A stretch of DNA of 64,000 bases from JAQBVV01 sp965249205 (GCA_965249205.1 CBDFLL010000005.1:558001-622000); one strand, 5' to 3'; numbered from the stretch's first letter, positions 51,663-61,279 are shown. The notes: generated by a model from the sequence alone, not told the origin. Numbers and translations: made by a program.

Positions 51663-52658
51663 CTAGCCGATATCGTGCTTGCGAATGCAGGCCGCCACGT
51701 GCGCTGCGGAAGAGTCCACCGGCTCCAGAGGCGGAACGGCCGCGCGGCAGTCGTCCACCGCGAACGGGCATCTGGGGTGAAACGCGCACCCGGCGGGAGG
51801 CGACACGGGGCTGGGCGTCTCGCCCTTCACCGGTACGAACGCCCGCTGGTTCCGCGGGTTGGGGTCCGGAATGGCCTGGACGAGCGCTCGGGTGTAGGGA
51901 TGTGCCGGACGCTCGAAGATCCGCTCGGCGGGCCCCTTCTCCACGATCCGCCCGAGATACATGATCGCGATCGTGTCGCTCACGTGCTCGACGACCGACA
52001 GGTCGTGGCTGATGAAGATATAGGTCAGCCCCCTCTCCTGCTGCAGGCGGACCATCAGGTTCAGCACCTGGCTCTGGACCGAGACGTCCAGCGCGGACAC
52101 CGGCTCGTCGGCGATGACCAGCCGGGGCTCGAGCGCCAGCGCCCGGGCGACGCCAATCCGCTGTCGCTGCCCACCCGAGAACTCGTGCGGGTATCGGTCC
52201 AGCATGTCGCCCGACAGGCCCACGGTCTCGAACAGCCGCCGCACCTTCTCGACCTGCTCGGCCCGCGTGCCCAGGCGATGGACCACGAGCGGCTCGCGGA
52301 CGATCTCGTCCACGGTCATGCGGGGATTGAGCGACGAGTACGGGTCCTGGAAGATGATCTGGATCTCGCGACGAAGCTGGAACAGCTCGGCACGGCTGGC
52401 ATGGGCGATGTCCTTGCTGTCGAACCGCACCTCCCCGCCGTTCGGGTCCTCGAGCCGGATCAGCGTCCGGCCGAGGGTCGACTTGCCGCAGCCCGACTCC
52501 CCGACCAGTCCCAGCGTCTCGCCCTTGGCCACCGAGAAGCTCACGCCATCCACCGCGCGGACGTCGCCGATCTTCGCACCCCAGATGCCGCCGCGCACCG
52601 GATAGTACTTCTTGAGGTTGTCGACCTCAAGGAGCGGAGAGCCGCCGTTACCGTCCAC
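51663..52658 (-). CDS. Peptide ABC importer ATPase (OppF-type)
   Basis: 331 residues from GTG 52658 (GAGGTCGAAG precedes it). ATPase: Walker A GESGCGKSTLGRTL, Q-loop FQDPYSSLNPRMTVDE, signature FSGGQRQRIGVARALAL, Walker B RLVIADEPVSALDV, and H-loop FISHDLSVVEHV. The C-terminal region CAFHPRCPFAVDDC is the OppF/DppF type with extra cysteines that may bind an Fe-S cluster. Overlaps the oppD-type gene by 11 bases. Powers import of the Yej-like transporter with its partner. Confidence 0.95.
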   Translation of the reverse strand: MDGNGGSPLLEVDNLKKYYPVRGGIWGAKIGDVRAVDGVSFSVAKGETLGLVGESGCGKSTLGRTLIRLEDPNGGEVRFDSKDIAHASRAELFQLRREIQIIFQDPYSSLNPRMTVDEIVREPLVVHRLGTRAEQVEKVRRLFETVGLSGDMLDRYPHEFSGGQRQRIGVARALALEPRLVIADEPVSALDVSVQSQVLNLMVRLQQERGLTYIFISHDLSVVEHVSDTIAIMYLGRIVEKGPAERIFERPAHPYTRALVQAIPDPNPRNQRAFVPVKGETPSPVSPPAGCAFHPRCPFAVDDCRAAVPPLEPVDSSAAHVAACIRKHDIG

Positions 52659-53679
52659 CTTCGACCTCACCCGCTCCGGCGGCAAGCGGCACCTCCCCGA
52701 CGGGGAAATGGCATGCGGCGCGGCCGTGCGCCTTCTGCTCCAGCCTGGGATCCTCGTCGAGGCACCGGCGCTGCTCGCTCTCCGTCCGCTCCCGCCGCCG
52801 CCAGCAGCGCTCGGCGAACCGGCACCCTTTCGGCGGCGAGAGGAGCGACGGCACGACGCCTTCGATGGTCGGCAACTCCGACTTCCGGGCAACCCCCTTC
52901 CGCGGCATGCTCCGCAGCAGCCCCTTGGTGTAGGGATGCTCGCTGCGCTCGAAGATCTGCACCACGTCACCCACCTCGACGATCCGCCCGGCGTACATGA
53001 CGGCGACCTCGTCACACATGGCCGCGATGACGCCCATGTCGTGGGTGATAAAGAGGACGGCCGCGCCGGTCCGCTGCTGCAGCTCCTTGATGAGGTACAG
53101 GATCTGCGACTGGATAGTCACGTCGAGCGCGGTGGTCGGCTCGTCGGCGATCAGGAGCTTCGGCTCGCACAGCAGCGCCACGGCGATCATGACGCGCTGC
53201 TTCATGCCGCCCGACAGCTCGTGTGGATAGGACCCGAGCCGCGCCTCGGGCTCGGCAATGCCGACCGTCCGGAGCATCTCGATCGAGCGCTGTCGCCCGG
53301 CCTGGCCGTCGAGGCCGAACCGGAGCGCCAGTACCTCGCCCAGCTGCTTCTCGACCGTGAAGACCGGGTTCAGAGAGGTCATCGGATCCTGGAAGATCAT
53401 GGCGATCTCCTTCCCGCGGATCGACGAGAGCTCGTGACTGGGCATCGCGAGGATGTCGGCCCCGCCGAAGCGGATGGCGCCACCGAGGATCCGTCCAGGC
53501 GGACTGGGCACCAGCCGCAGGATGGAGGAGGCCGTCACGCTCTTGCCGCAGCCGGACTCCCCCACCAGGCCGAGCGTACGGCCGGTCTCGATGGAGAACG
53601 ACACGCCATCCACGGCGTGGACGAACCCGGCTTCGGTGTCGAAGCCGACGCGCAGGTTGTCGACCTCCAGCAGCGGCAC
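52648..53679 (-). CDS. Peptide ABC importer ATPase (OppD-type)
   Basis: 343 residues. GTG 53679 overlaps the substrate-binding gene's stop (TAGTG) and is chosen for that coupling; frame extensions upstream lie inside the neighbouring gene. Walker A GESGCGKSVTASSIL, FQDPMTSLNPVFTVEKQ, signature LSGGMKQRVMIAVALL, Walker B LLIADEPTTALDV, and ITHDMGVIAAM. The C-terminal CRFAERCWRRRERTESEQRRC motif corresponds to the Opp/Dpp accessory region. Confidence 0.95.
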   Translation of the reverse strand: MPLLEVDNLRVGFDTEAGFVHAVDGVSFSIETGRTLGLVGESGCGKSVTASSILRLVPSPPGRILGGAIRFGGADILAMPSHELSSIRGKEIAMIFQDPMTSLNPVFTVEKQLGEVLALRFGLDGQAGRQRSIEMLRTVGIAEPEARLGSYPHELSGGMKQRVMIAVALLCEPKLLIADEPTTALDVTIQSQILYLIKELQQRTGAAVLFITHDMGVIAAMCDEVAVMYAGRIVEVGDVVQIFERSEHPYTKGLLRSMPRKGVARKSELPTIEGVVPSLLSPPKGCRFAERCWRRRERTESEQRRCLDEDPRLEQKAHGRAACHFPVGEVPLAAGAGEVEGGR

Positions 53680-55592
53680 TACTGGAACCGCTCGCTGATG
53701 CCGTAGAAGTCCTTGTCCAGCTCGGGGTCGACCGGATACGCGGTCCCCTCGCGCATCGCCTGCTCGAGGGCCGCGCGCTTCTCCGGATCGATCCAGTAGA
53801 CCATGTAGTCGGTGATCTGCTCCGTGCGCTTCGGCAGGTAGAACTCCGGGAACTGCAGGTAGTCCCACCAGACGATCCGGTGGTACGGCGCCATCCAGAA
53901 AGGAATGTAAAAGGCTTCGTCGTGCACGATCTCCTCGATCCGGTGCATCGCTTTCAGGCGATTGTCGAAGTCGAGATCGTCCTCGTAGATGCGGATCAGC
54001 TCGTCCACCTCCTCCGAGCCGAATCCCCAGATGTTGTTGTTGTTCGTCGACTTCTGGAAGTCGGTGTGGAGGTATTGACGCGGATCAGGGTAGAAGTTGG
54101 CGGTACGGTTCGTCATCGTCATCTCGTACTTACGCTCGAGGCCGCGTTCGAACGCCGTTCCAGGCTCGAGCAGGCGCAGGCGCATGTCCACGCCGGCTCG
54201 CCGGTACTCCTGCTGCATGACGGTGAGATGGCGTTCCAGCCCCTTGCTCCCGTAGATCAGGTCGAAGCGCGCCGGCTCGCCGCGATCGTTGACCAGGATG
54301 TTGTCGGTGTCGCTGCGGGTGAAGATCAGGCCCCGCACGGCGCTCCGGAGGCCGCCGAAGAGCGTCCGGTCCACGACGGCTGACGGACGGCGATACCCGG
54401 CGCGCTCCAGATGCTCCCGCGTCTTCCCGGGATCGAAGGGGTACGGCTGCACGTTGGGGTTGGCGTACTCTGTGCCCTCGAAGAAGGACGTCTGCCGGAA
54501 GTACTCCTCGTACATGAGGTTGCGATTCAGCCGTTCGAAGTTGAACAGGTACTGCATCGCCTTGCGGAAATCCTTATTCCGGAATATCGGCGCCTCGAGG
54601 TTCATGTGCAGGCCGGACACGCCTGACGGCACGTCCACGAACACCCGCGCTCGGCGCAGCCAGCCGTTCCGGATCTCGTCGAACGTGTATTCCTCGTTCC
54701 AGGTTCTCGCGGTCATTTCCGGGATCATGTCGAGCTCGCCCCGGCGCAAATAGTCGAGCGTGCGCTCGATCGGAATGACCCGCAAATGAATCCGGTCGAA
54801 GTTGTAGAGCCCCTGGAAGTAGCGCTTGCCGTCGCCCCACCAGTCGTCGAGCCGCTCAAAGGTAACCGACTCGCCGCGGGACACCTCCGACACGACGTAA
54901 GGGCCGACCGCAATCTGGTACTCGTTGTTCGTCCGGGTCACCCAATCCTCGTCGAGCACCACGGCGTGCGAGGGCGTGGGCCACAGCCCGTAGTCCGACA
55001 AAGGGCGCCAGCTCGGACGGGCGCCGACGATGCGCAGCGTGTAGTCGTCGATCCGGTCCACGGACTCGAAAAACAGCTCGGCGTAGCGATTGTAGAAGGG
55101 ATCGACGATGTGCTCTGAGAGCATCATCTGCCAAGTCAAGACGTAATCATCTGCCGTGATCGGCTCGCCATCGCTGAACCGGGCGTCGCGGTCCAGGCGG
55201 AAGTAGATCGTCTTCCGATCGTCCTGCACCGACCAGTGGGTCGCCATAACCGGGATGAACCGATCCGTATCCGGGTGTCTGCCCACCAGCGGGAAGTAGA
55301 AAGTGAACATCCGGTTCCAGCTGGCGAAGGCGTCGTTCGAGTTCGGCCCCATCAGGCGGAACGTGAGCGGGTACGAGGTCATGAAGAAGTTGAACGTCCC
55401 GCCGCGGATGGCGTCCGGCGATCCGATCGGCGAATCGTCGTTGTTCGTCTCCCAGACGATGTCGTCCGGCACCGTCACGGGCCCCGCACCCTGCGTCGGC
55501 GCGGCTGGCGTGGCCGCCGTCTGTCCGTCGATCAGGACCGCAGACAGCAACATCGTTCCCGCAGCGACGACGAGGGCACCTGCGCGTTTCAT
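53679..55592 (-). CDS. Extracellular peptide-binding protein, YejA type
   Basis: 637 residues with a signal peptide (LVVAAGTMLLSAVLIDG). Solute-binding protein family 5: IRGGTFNFFMTSYPLTFRLMGPNSNDAFASWNRMFTFYFPLVG is the YejA-like opening, followed by ARFSDGEPITADDYVLTWQMMLS and the C-terminal FWMAPYHRIVWWDYLQFPEFYLPKR. Yej systems import oligopeptides and the antibiotic microcin C in enterobacteria; specificity here unknown. Binds substrate in the periplasm and hands it to the two permeases encoded upstream in transcript order. Confidence 0.92.
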   Translation of the reverse strand: MKRAGALVVAAGTMLLSAVLIDGQTAATPAAPTQGAGPVTVPDDIVWETNNDDSPIGSPDAIRGGTFNFFMTSYPLTFRLMGPNSNDAFASWNRMFTFYFPLVGRHPDTDRFIPVMATHWSVQDDRKTIYFRLDRDARFSDGEPITADDYVLTWQMMLSEHIVDPFYNRYAELFFESVDRIDDYTLRIVGARPSWRPLSDYGLWPTPSHAVVLDEDWVTRTNNEYQIAVGPYVVSEVSRGESVTFERLDDWWGDGKRYFQGLYNFDRIHLRVIPIERTLDYLRRGELDMIPEMTARTWNEEYTFDEIRNGWLRRARVFVDVPSGVSGLHMNLEAPIFRNKDFRKAMQYLFNFERLNRNLMYEEYFRQTSFFEGTEYANPNVQPYPFDPGKTREHLERAGYRRPSAVVDRTLFGGLRSAVRGLIFTRSDTDNILVNDRGEPARFDLIYGSKGLERHLTVMQQEYRRAGVDMRLRLLEPGTAFERGLERKYEMTMTNRTANFYPDPRQYLHTDFQKSTNNNNIWGFGSEEVDELIRIYEDDLDFDNRLKAMHRIEEIVHDEAFYIPFWMAPYHRIVWWDYLQFPEFYLPKRTEQITDYMVYWIDPEKRAALEQAMREGTAYPVDPELDKDFYGISERFQ

Positions 55593-55611
55593 GTTCAGCC
55601 TCCCAGGGATC

Positions 55612-56970
55612 CTATTCGTATCGGGCGTACTGTTTCGGGTCGAACGCCTCGCGGACCGATTCGCCGACGAATACCACCAGCACCAGCGTGGCCGTGAGCG
55701 CGCCGAACGGCGCGAGCGTGAGCCACAGGCTACTTCGGTTCTCGAGCCGCAGCGCCTGGTCCAGCAGCTCGCCCCAGCTCGGCGTCGGCGCCGGCAGGCC
55801 GTACCCGAGGTAGTCGAGCGCTGTCAGGGCGAAAATCGCGGTCACGATGGCGAACGGCGTGAACGTCACGAGCGGCGTCAGGCAGTTCGGCAGTAGGTGC
55901 CGGAAGACGACCCGCAGGTGCGACGCGCCGTAGGAGCGGGCGGCTAGGCAATACTCGCGGGTCTTCTCGCGGTACATCTCCGTCCGCATATAGAAGGTGA
56001 TCGTAATCCACTGGAAGAACGCCATGATGGCCAGCAGCAGCCAGAACGTGGGGGCGAAGAGCGCCGCCATGATGATCACGACATACAGAAAGGGGATCGC
56101 GAGCAGGATCTCGAGCACGCGCTGGCTCAGCAGGTCGAAGCGGCCGCCGAGGTAGCCCTGCAGGCTCCCAACGGTGGTCCCGATGATCTGGCCGGCGATC
56201 ACCAGGAACAGGGCGAAGAAGATCGAGATGCGGAAGCCGTAGAGCAGCCGCGACGCGACGTCGCGCCCCTGCGAGTCGGTGCCGAAGTAGTGCCGCAGGT
56301 CCGGCGGCGTAGGCGGCAGCACGCCCATCCCCGCGAGCGATGCCATCGTGCCGGTGCGCGCGAGCCCCAGGAGATCGCCCGTCGGCGACCGGTCGGGATC
56401 GGCGAGGATCGCCTCGATCTCTCCCGTGTAGATTGCCTCCGCCAGCTCGTCGAGGCCGTCCCGCAGCGCGAGCCGTTCCGCCCGCTCGCGGTCTCCCTCG
56501 TCCAAGGCTGCCTGGACGTCGTTCAGGATCTCGTTGTACCAGAAGTCGTTCTCGTAAGGGTTCCAGGGTATCGGCGGCATGACGACGTAGTTGCCGCGGT
56601 TGGGATACGCGCGATCCAGCGCCGCCAGCGCCTGGGGATCGCCGCCCGCCGCCGTGCGCTCGCGGTCGTAGAGGAACCGCTCTACCCGCCACTCGCGCTG
56701 GAGGCGAAGGTACTCGGTCTCCAGATCCTGCTGCCCCCACGCGGGCGGCGGCTCCTGCCCGAACGTACTCATGGGGAGATATTGAAACGTCGGGAGGTAG
56801 AGTTGCCCGTCGTGCCAGACCAGCAGCGCCCGACTCTCGGCGAGGTACGGCGCGAAGACGGAGAGGACGATGGCGGTCACGAGGATGACGAGGGAGTAGT
56901 AACCGCGTTTGATGCGCCGGAACCGCTCGAGGCGCCGGCGCGTGATCGGATCGAGCTTCGGCCAGCGCAT
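55612..56970 (-). CDS. Peptide ABC importer permease, YejE type, with large insertion
   Basis: 452 residues, roughly 110 more than E. coli YejE. The first membrane segment (YYSLVILVTAIVLSVFAPYLAE) is followed by a soluble stretch of about 170 residues (acidic and Tyr/Arg-rich), then TDSQGRDVASRLLYGFRISIFFALFLVIAGQIIGTTVGSLQGYLGG and the EAA loop YCLAARSYGASHLRVVFRHLLPNCLTPL. Inner membrane, partner of the YejB-type permease. ATG 56970 is 4 bases past the previous stop. Confidence 0.9.
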   Translation of the reverse strand: MRWPKLDPITRRRLERFRRIKRGYYSLVILVTAIVLSVFAPYLAESRALLVWHDGQLYLPTFQYLPMSTFGQEPPPAWGQQDLETEYLRLQREWRVERFLYDRERTAAGGDPQALAALDRAYPNRGNYVVMPPIPWNPYENDFWYNEILNDVQAALDEGDRERAERLALRDGLDELAEAIYTGEIEAILADPDRSPTGDLLGLARTGTMASLAGMGVLPPTPPDLRHYFGTDSQGRDVASRLLYGFRISIFFALFLVIAGQIIGTTVGSLQGYLGGRFDLLSQRVLEILLAIPFLYVVIIMAALFAPTFWLLLAIMAFFQWITITFYMRTEMYREKTREYCLAARSYGASHLRVVFRHLLPNCLTPLVTFTPFAIVTAIFALTALDYLGYGLPAPTPSWGELLDQALRLENRSSLWLTLAPFGALTATLVLVVFVGESVREAFDPKQYARYE

Positions 56971-56974
56971 CCGG

Positions 56975-58024
56975 CTACTCGAACCGCACCCGCGGGTCCA
57001 CGAAGGAGACGGCGAGGTCGGAGACCAGGTTGCCCACCATCAGCACCGCACTTGAGATGGCGAGGAAGCCGAGGACGACCGGAAAGTCGCGCGTCTGGAT
57101 CGCTTCAAAAGCGAGCAGCCCGACCCCCTGGATGTTGAAGACCCGCTCGATCAAAAAGCTCCCGGTCAGGAAGATGCCGAGCAGCCCGCCCACGCTCGTC
57201 GCCATCGGGATCAGCGAGTTGCGTAGCGCGTGCACGAAGACGGCGCGACGCCAGTTGAGCCCCTTCGCCAGCGCCGTCTTGACGTAGTCGGCACTCATAT
57301 TCTCGATCAGGCTGTTCTTCATCAGCATGGTCGTCACGGCAAACGATCCCGCCAGGTAGGCAATCAGCGGAAGGATCGAGTGCCAGGCGACGTCGAGGAT
57401 CCGCGTGACCAGCGGCAGCTCGGCGGCGCCGACCGACTGGAACCCCCCGAGGGGGAACACCTCCCATTGCACCGCCAGCAGGTTGCTGAGCACCGCGCCG
57501 AGCGCGAAGCCCGGGATGGCGTAACCGAGGAAGATCAGGATCGAGCTCAGATTGTCGACGCGCGTCCGGTGCCGGATCGCCTTGAGGATGCCGAGCGGGA
57601 TGCAGATGCCGTAGGTGAAGAGCGCCGTGACGAAACCGTAGTAGATCGACACCGGCAGGCGGTCGGCGATCACGCGGATGACCGGCTCGTTGTAGCGAAA
57701 GGAGTCGCCCAGGTCCAGGCGCACGACATCCCACAGCCAAGCGCCGTACGCGACGAGGAACGGCCGGTCGAAGCCGTAGTACTCGTTGAGCCGAGCCAGC
57801 TGCTCTTCGGGGATGTCGAGCTGGACGGGCACGCCGCCCCCGCCGGCGCCCACCTCGCCGCCGCCCCCCGCCCCCGCCAGCGCCATGCGAATCTGGTCGA
57901 TCTGCCCCCCGGGGACGAACTGGCAGAGAAGAAAGGTGAAGAAGGTAATCCCCAGGAAGGTCGGGATCATGAGCAGGAGCCGGCGGATCACGTAGTCGCG
58001 CAGGGCCTCGCCGCGTGATTTCAC
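56975..58024 (-). CDS. Peptide ABC importer permease, YejB type
   Basis: 349 residues from GTG 58024, with GAGGGATCT ahead of it. Permease: RRLLLMIPTFLGITFFTFLLCQFVPGG (segment 1), GFVTALFTYGICIPLGILKAI, EAA motif YVKTALAKGLNWRRAVFVHALRNSLIPM. A Gly-rich insert (AGAGGGGEVGAGGGG) follows segment 1. First gene of the five-gene operon yejB-yejE-yejA-oppD-oppF. Divergent promoter region shared with the XRE gene. Confidence 0.92.
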   Translation of the reverse strand: MKSRGEALRDYVIRRLLLMIPTFLGITFFTFLLCQFVPGGQIDQIRMALAGAGGGGEVGAGGGGVPVQLDIPEEQLARLNEYYGFDRPFLVAYGAWLWDVVRLDLGDSFRYNEPVIRVIADRLPVSIYYGFVTALFTYGICIPLGILKAIRHRTRVDNLSSILIFLGYAIPGFALGAVLSNLLAVQWEVFPLGGFQSVGAAELPLVTRILDVAWHSILPLIAYLAGSFAVTTMLMKNSLIENMSADYVKTALAKGLNWRRAVFVHALRNSLIPMATSVGGLLGIFLTGSFLIERVFNIQGVGLLAFEAIQTRDFPVVLGFLAISSAVLMVGNLVSDLAVSFVDPRVRFE

Positions 58025-58085
58025 AGATCCCTCACTCCCTTCGAAGATGGTGGCCTACGGCGATTATCACTGGCGGCTGGTAGCT

Positions 58086-58120
58086 TTGACAACCAGCGAT
58101 GTTTAGTATTCAATAAACAT
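58086..58120 (+). promoter_or_regulatory. Promoter and inverted-repeat operator ahead of the XRE gene
   Basis: TTGACA (58086-58091), 17-base spacer, TTCAAT (58109-58114). The inverted repeat ATGTTTA / TAAACAT (58099-58105 and 58114-58120, 8-base centre) overlaps the -10 element, the usual place for an autorepressor site. Transcription would begin a few bases ahead of the ATG at 58125, so the message may be leaderless. Confidence 0.6.
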
Positions 58121-58124
58121 TGAG

Positions 58125-58490
58125 ATGATGAGGCGTACGAGAGGCGGCGGGGCAGACACGTTTGGGCCGAGAATCCGGAAAAGGCGTGAGGAACTGAAGA
58201 TTGGCCTTCGACAGGCGGCGAAGGAGATTCGCGTGAGTCCGACGTACTTGTCCATGGTCGAACGGGATGAATTCCATCCACCAGCCGAAGCGAAGGTCCA
58301 GGCGATTGCCAAACTCCTGGCTCTTGACGAAGACGAGCTCCTGGCCCTGGCGGGCAAGGTGTCGTCGGACCTCACCGCCATCATCCGAGACAACTCGAAG
58401 GAGATGGCGTCGTTTCTGCGGTCGATGAAGGGACTGAGCCCGAAGCAGGTAGCGCAGCGGCTGGAGGGTGCAAAGCCCAAGAAGGGATAG
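58125..58490 (+). CDS. XRE-family helix-turn-helix regulator
   Basis: 121 residues. The HTH covers FGPRIRKRREELKIGLRQAAKEIRVSPTYLSMVERDEFHPPAEAKVQAIAKLL. The C-terminal half (DEDELLALAGKVSSDLTAIIRDNSKEMASFLRSMKGL) is a helical tail found in XRE regulators paired with ImmA/IrrE. Start 58125 or 58128. Followed by an ImmA/IrrE metallopeptidase gene 23 bases later; a classic pair for derepression by cleavage in stress or mobile-element control. Confidence 0.9.
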   Translation: MMRRTRGGGADTFGPRIRKRREELKIGLRQAAKEIRVSPTYLSMVERDEFHPPAEAKVQAIAKLLALDEDELLALAGKVSSDLTAIIRDNSKEMASFLRSMKGLSPKQVAQRLEGAKPKKG

Positions 58491-58513
58491 GTGCACGATG
58501 AAGGATCAAGAAG

Positions 58514-59215
58514 GTGTTCGACGTACCGTATTTGTCTGAGGGTCAGCTGGAACGGGAGGCGGACGTACTGCTCGCGCAGTTCCATGGTGCTCGGCAGACG
58601 CCACTTGCCCTCCCGACCCCGGTTGACGACATCCTCGAACGTCACTTGGGGCTCACGCTCGAACTCGGCGATCTCCACGGGAAGCTCGGCATCCCAGTCA
58701 TCGGCGGAAAGCGGGACCTGCTTGGGGCGCTCTGGGCTGATGACCGCTCGGTCTTCATCGACTACATGCTCGACCCGGACGAGCGGTCGTGGAGCGAGGG
58801 CCGGTACCGTTTTACGGTGGCGCACGAGATCGGCCATTGGCAGGTGCACCGCGAGCTTCTGCCGTCGCGACTCGATCAGCCTAGCCTCTTCCAGCGCGAC
58901 CCGGCGCCCACGATCGTCTCTCGAAAGAGCCGTGCCAAAGAACGCATCGAGTGGCAGGCGGACTTCTTCGCCGCCTGCTTACTGATGCCCCGCGCTATGG
59001 TTCTGGCGGCCTGGAAGACTCGTTTCGGTGACACGAGGACCCGCACGATTCAGCCGGACGACGACGCCCTGGCGCTGCATGCGAGTCGTGATCTCTCGCG
59101 CCCATTCGCCGGGGAATTCGGGGTGTCGGTGGAAGCGATGCGAATTCGCCTCGAACAGCTTCACCTGCTGCGGCGCGTCGCCTCGGCGCAGCGAATGCTC
59201 AACCCGGTGTTGTAA
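58514..59215 (+). CDS. ImmA/IrrE-family metallopeptidase
   Basis: 233 residues from GTG 58514. Zinc motif VAHEIGHWQVH (HExxH) near residue 104 and a later IEWQADFFAACLLMPRAMV, where Glu is the third ligand and the ADxFAAxLLMP phrase is typical for this family. N terminus YLSEGQLEREADVLLAQF is the usual opening. Probably cleaves or inactivates the XRE repressor encoded just ahead, as ImmA does with ImmR. Location may mark a mobile-element remnant, but no other phage genes are present. Confidence 0.92.
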   Translation: MFDVPYLSEGQLEREADVLLAQFHGARQTPLALPTPVDDILERHLGLTLELGDLHGKLGIPVIGGKRDLLGALWADDRSVFIDYMLDPDERSWSEGRYRFTVAHEIGHWQVHRELLPSRLDQPSLFQRDPAPTIVSRKSRAKERIEWQADFFAACLLMPRAMVLAAWKTRFGDTRTRTIQPDDDALALHASRDLSRPFAGEFGVSVEAMRIRLEQLHLLRRVASAQRMLNPVL

Positions 59216-59379
59216 GGCGAAAAGTTTTTGGCGCGTGTGTGTGGTGTCCAGTGAACAGTACTTCCACTGATTTCGTCGAGGTGATCGTTCTCGGACGCGC
59301 TGGCTTAGCGGAGCACGTCTGTGCTGATGCATGAGCCGGGTGGCTTTGACGTGATCGCTCCGACTGGCCCTGTCTACGC

Positions 59380-61023
59380 GTGACCAACCCCATTTACCAC
59401 GAGCTGCTGACCCGAATACGGGACACCTTCCCTGCACCGGTTTCCGACCGGCTGCACGACGCGTATTTCGTCTTCTCGATCATGCGGGCGCTTGATCAGG
59501 TCGACGCCATAAAGTCCGAGGTGCCACTGCTCGGCCGGCCGCAGGCGCTTGATTACGCGGCCGCCGAGCAGACGGAACTAGCCGAGGAGGGACGTAGCGT
59601 GGAGGAGGTGGCGAGCCTGTTGGTCGGCAAGCTCGAAGGCCTGCCGATCTGGGGGCATCCGCGGACGCAGATCAATGTCGTCCCGCCGTCGTCGATCCCA
59701 AGCATCATCGGCTCGCTGCTGCCCGCCATCTACAATCCGAACCTCGTCTCCGACGACACGTCGTACGGCCTTGCGTTGACCGAAGCGTCGGTCGCCGCGA
59801 TGGTGGCCCGGCTCGTCGGCTACGACGCAGAGCAATCGGCCGGTGTTTTCACGTTCGGCGGGACCGGCACGACGCTCTACGGCGTCAAGCTCGGCATCGA
59901 GAAGGCGTTTCCCGACGCAATGGACAACGGCGTCCGTGCGGACGGCGTGATCCTGGCCTCGGCGCAGAGTCACTACTGCCGCCTGAACGTCGCCGGCTGG
60001 CTCGGCCTCGGCGAGAAGAACGCCATTGAGGTACCGACGCGCCTACAGAACGACATCCGCATCGACCGACTCGACGCGGCCGCCCGCGCGGCGATCGACC
60101 AGGGCCGGCGTATCGTGGCGCTGGTCGCGACGATGGGCACGACCGATGCGTTCGGCGTCGACGACCTCGACGCGGTCGTCGACCTGCGTGACCGGTTGGT
60201 TGCCGACTATGACCTCGACTACACGCCGCACGTCCACGCCGATGCCGTCATCGGCTGGGCGTGGTCAGTGTTCAACGACTACGACTTCGAGCGAAATTCA
60301 CTCGGGTTTCGTCCCCGCACGGTGCGGGCGCTCGCGGCGGCCGGCCGTCGCATCTCGAAGCTGCACCGGGCCGACTCCGTCGGGATCGACTTCCACAAGA
60401 CCGGCTTCACACCATACATCTCAAGCCTATTTCTGGTCCGCGATCGAGCCGACCTGCAGCGCCTCGTGCGGGGTCGGGACAAGATGCCGTATCTGTTCCA
60501 GTCCGGCGAGCGTCACCCCGGGGTGTTTACGTTGGAGACGTCGCGTAGTGGTTCAGGCGTGCTTGCCGCGTACGCCAACCTCCACCTCTTCGGCCGGGTC
60601 GGCTTCCGCGTGCTCCTCGGCCACCTCGTGGAGATGGCCGAATCGCTGCGCGAGCATCTCGAAGGGCATGACTCGATGACGGTGCTCAACGGTGACGGCT
60701 TCGGGCCGGTCACGGTGTTTCGGGTCTATCCCGACGGGGTCGATACGTGGACCATTAAGGAACGCGAGCGCACCGATCCAAACGCCCGGGAAGAGTTGCT
60801 GCGCCACAACGACTACAACCGCCGGCTGTTCCAGTATCTCTACGATCGGGCCATGCGTGGCGAAGGGGTGCACATCTCGATGACAGATTGCTATCGCAAA
60901 ACGGATTACGGCGAGCCGATAGTGGGCCTGAAGAGCTACATCCTCTCGCCGTTCATCGACGAGCAGAACGTGCAGAGCCTCGTCAACGACGTTCTCGCCG
61001 CCCGACAGGTTCTGTCAGGTTAG
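59380..61023 (+). CDS. PLP-dependent group II amino acid decarboxylase family protein
   Basis: 547 residues from GTG 59380. Pyridoxal-P fold: GVFTFGGTGTTLYGVKLGIEKAF (cofactor phosphate loop), ASAQSHYCRLNVAGWLGLGEKN (His stacking on the ring), LVATMGTTDAFGVDDL, HVHADAVIGWAWS (Asp contacts pyridine N), and the Schiff-base Lys in SVGIDFHKTGFTPY. It ends IVGLKSYILSPFIDEQNVQSLVNDV. Glutamate, tyrosine, aspartate and other decarboxylases share these motifs; substrate unassigned. No antiporter or partner gene nearby. Confidence 0.9.
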   Translation: MTNPIYHELLTRIRDTFPAPVSDRLHDAYFVFSIMRALDQVDAIKSEVPLLGRPQALDYAAAEQTELAEEGRSVEEVASLLVGKLEGLPIWGHPRTQINVVPPSSIPSIIGSLLPAIYNPNLVSDDTSYGLALTEASVAAMVARLVGYDAEQSAGVFTFGGTGTTLYGVKLGIEKAFPDAMDNGVRADGVILASAQSHYCRLNVAGWLGLGEKNAIEVPTRLQNDIRIDRLDAAARAAIDQGRRIVALVATMGTTDAFGVDDLDAVVDLRDRLVADYDLDYTPHVHADAVIGWAWSVFNDYDFERNSLGFRPRTVRALAAAGRRISKLHRADSVGIDFHKTGFTPYISSLFLVRDRADLQRLVRGRDKMPYLFQSGERHPGVFTLETSRSGSGVLAAYANLHLFGRVGFRVLLGHLVEMAESLREHLEGHDSMTVLNGDGFGPVTVFRVYPDGVDTWTIKERERTDPNAREELLRHNDYNRRLFQYLYDRAMRGEGVHISMTDCYRKTDYGEPIVGLKSYILSPFIDEQNVQSLVNDVLAARQVLSG

Positions 61024-61279
61024 CCTGTCCGTCTCGAATTCGTTGTCAGGCCGCCACTGGGAGCTGGACCAGAGCCTGGTGATGCGACAGGCGATCCTGG
61101 AGACCGACATCAAGCGCACGTCCATGGGACATCCCCGGCTCGGGCGCCACCGGACGCGCGGGCGCATTGACCGTCGGCGCGGCCACGGCAAGCGCGTGGC
61201 CGCGGCCGACGGCCTCGGTCTCTTCGGAGGAGGATTCTGAAACGAACTCTAGACGGAGGACGCGGGAGAGCATCCGACG
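61024..61279. other. 256-bp region without a recognisable gene
   Basis: Short frames only, one reading a basic Arg-rich stretch. Borders the decayed SRAP gene; likely gene debris. Confidence 0.4.
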
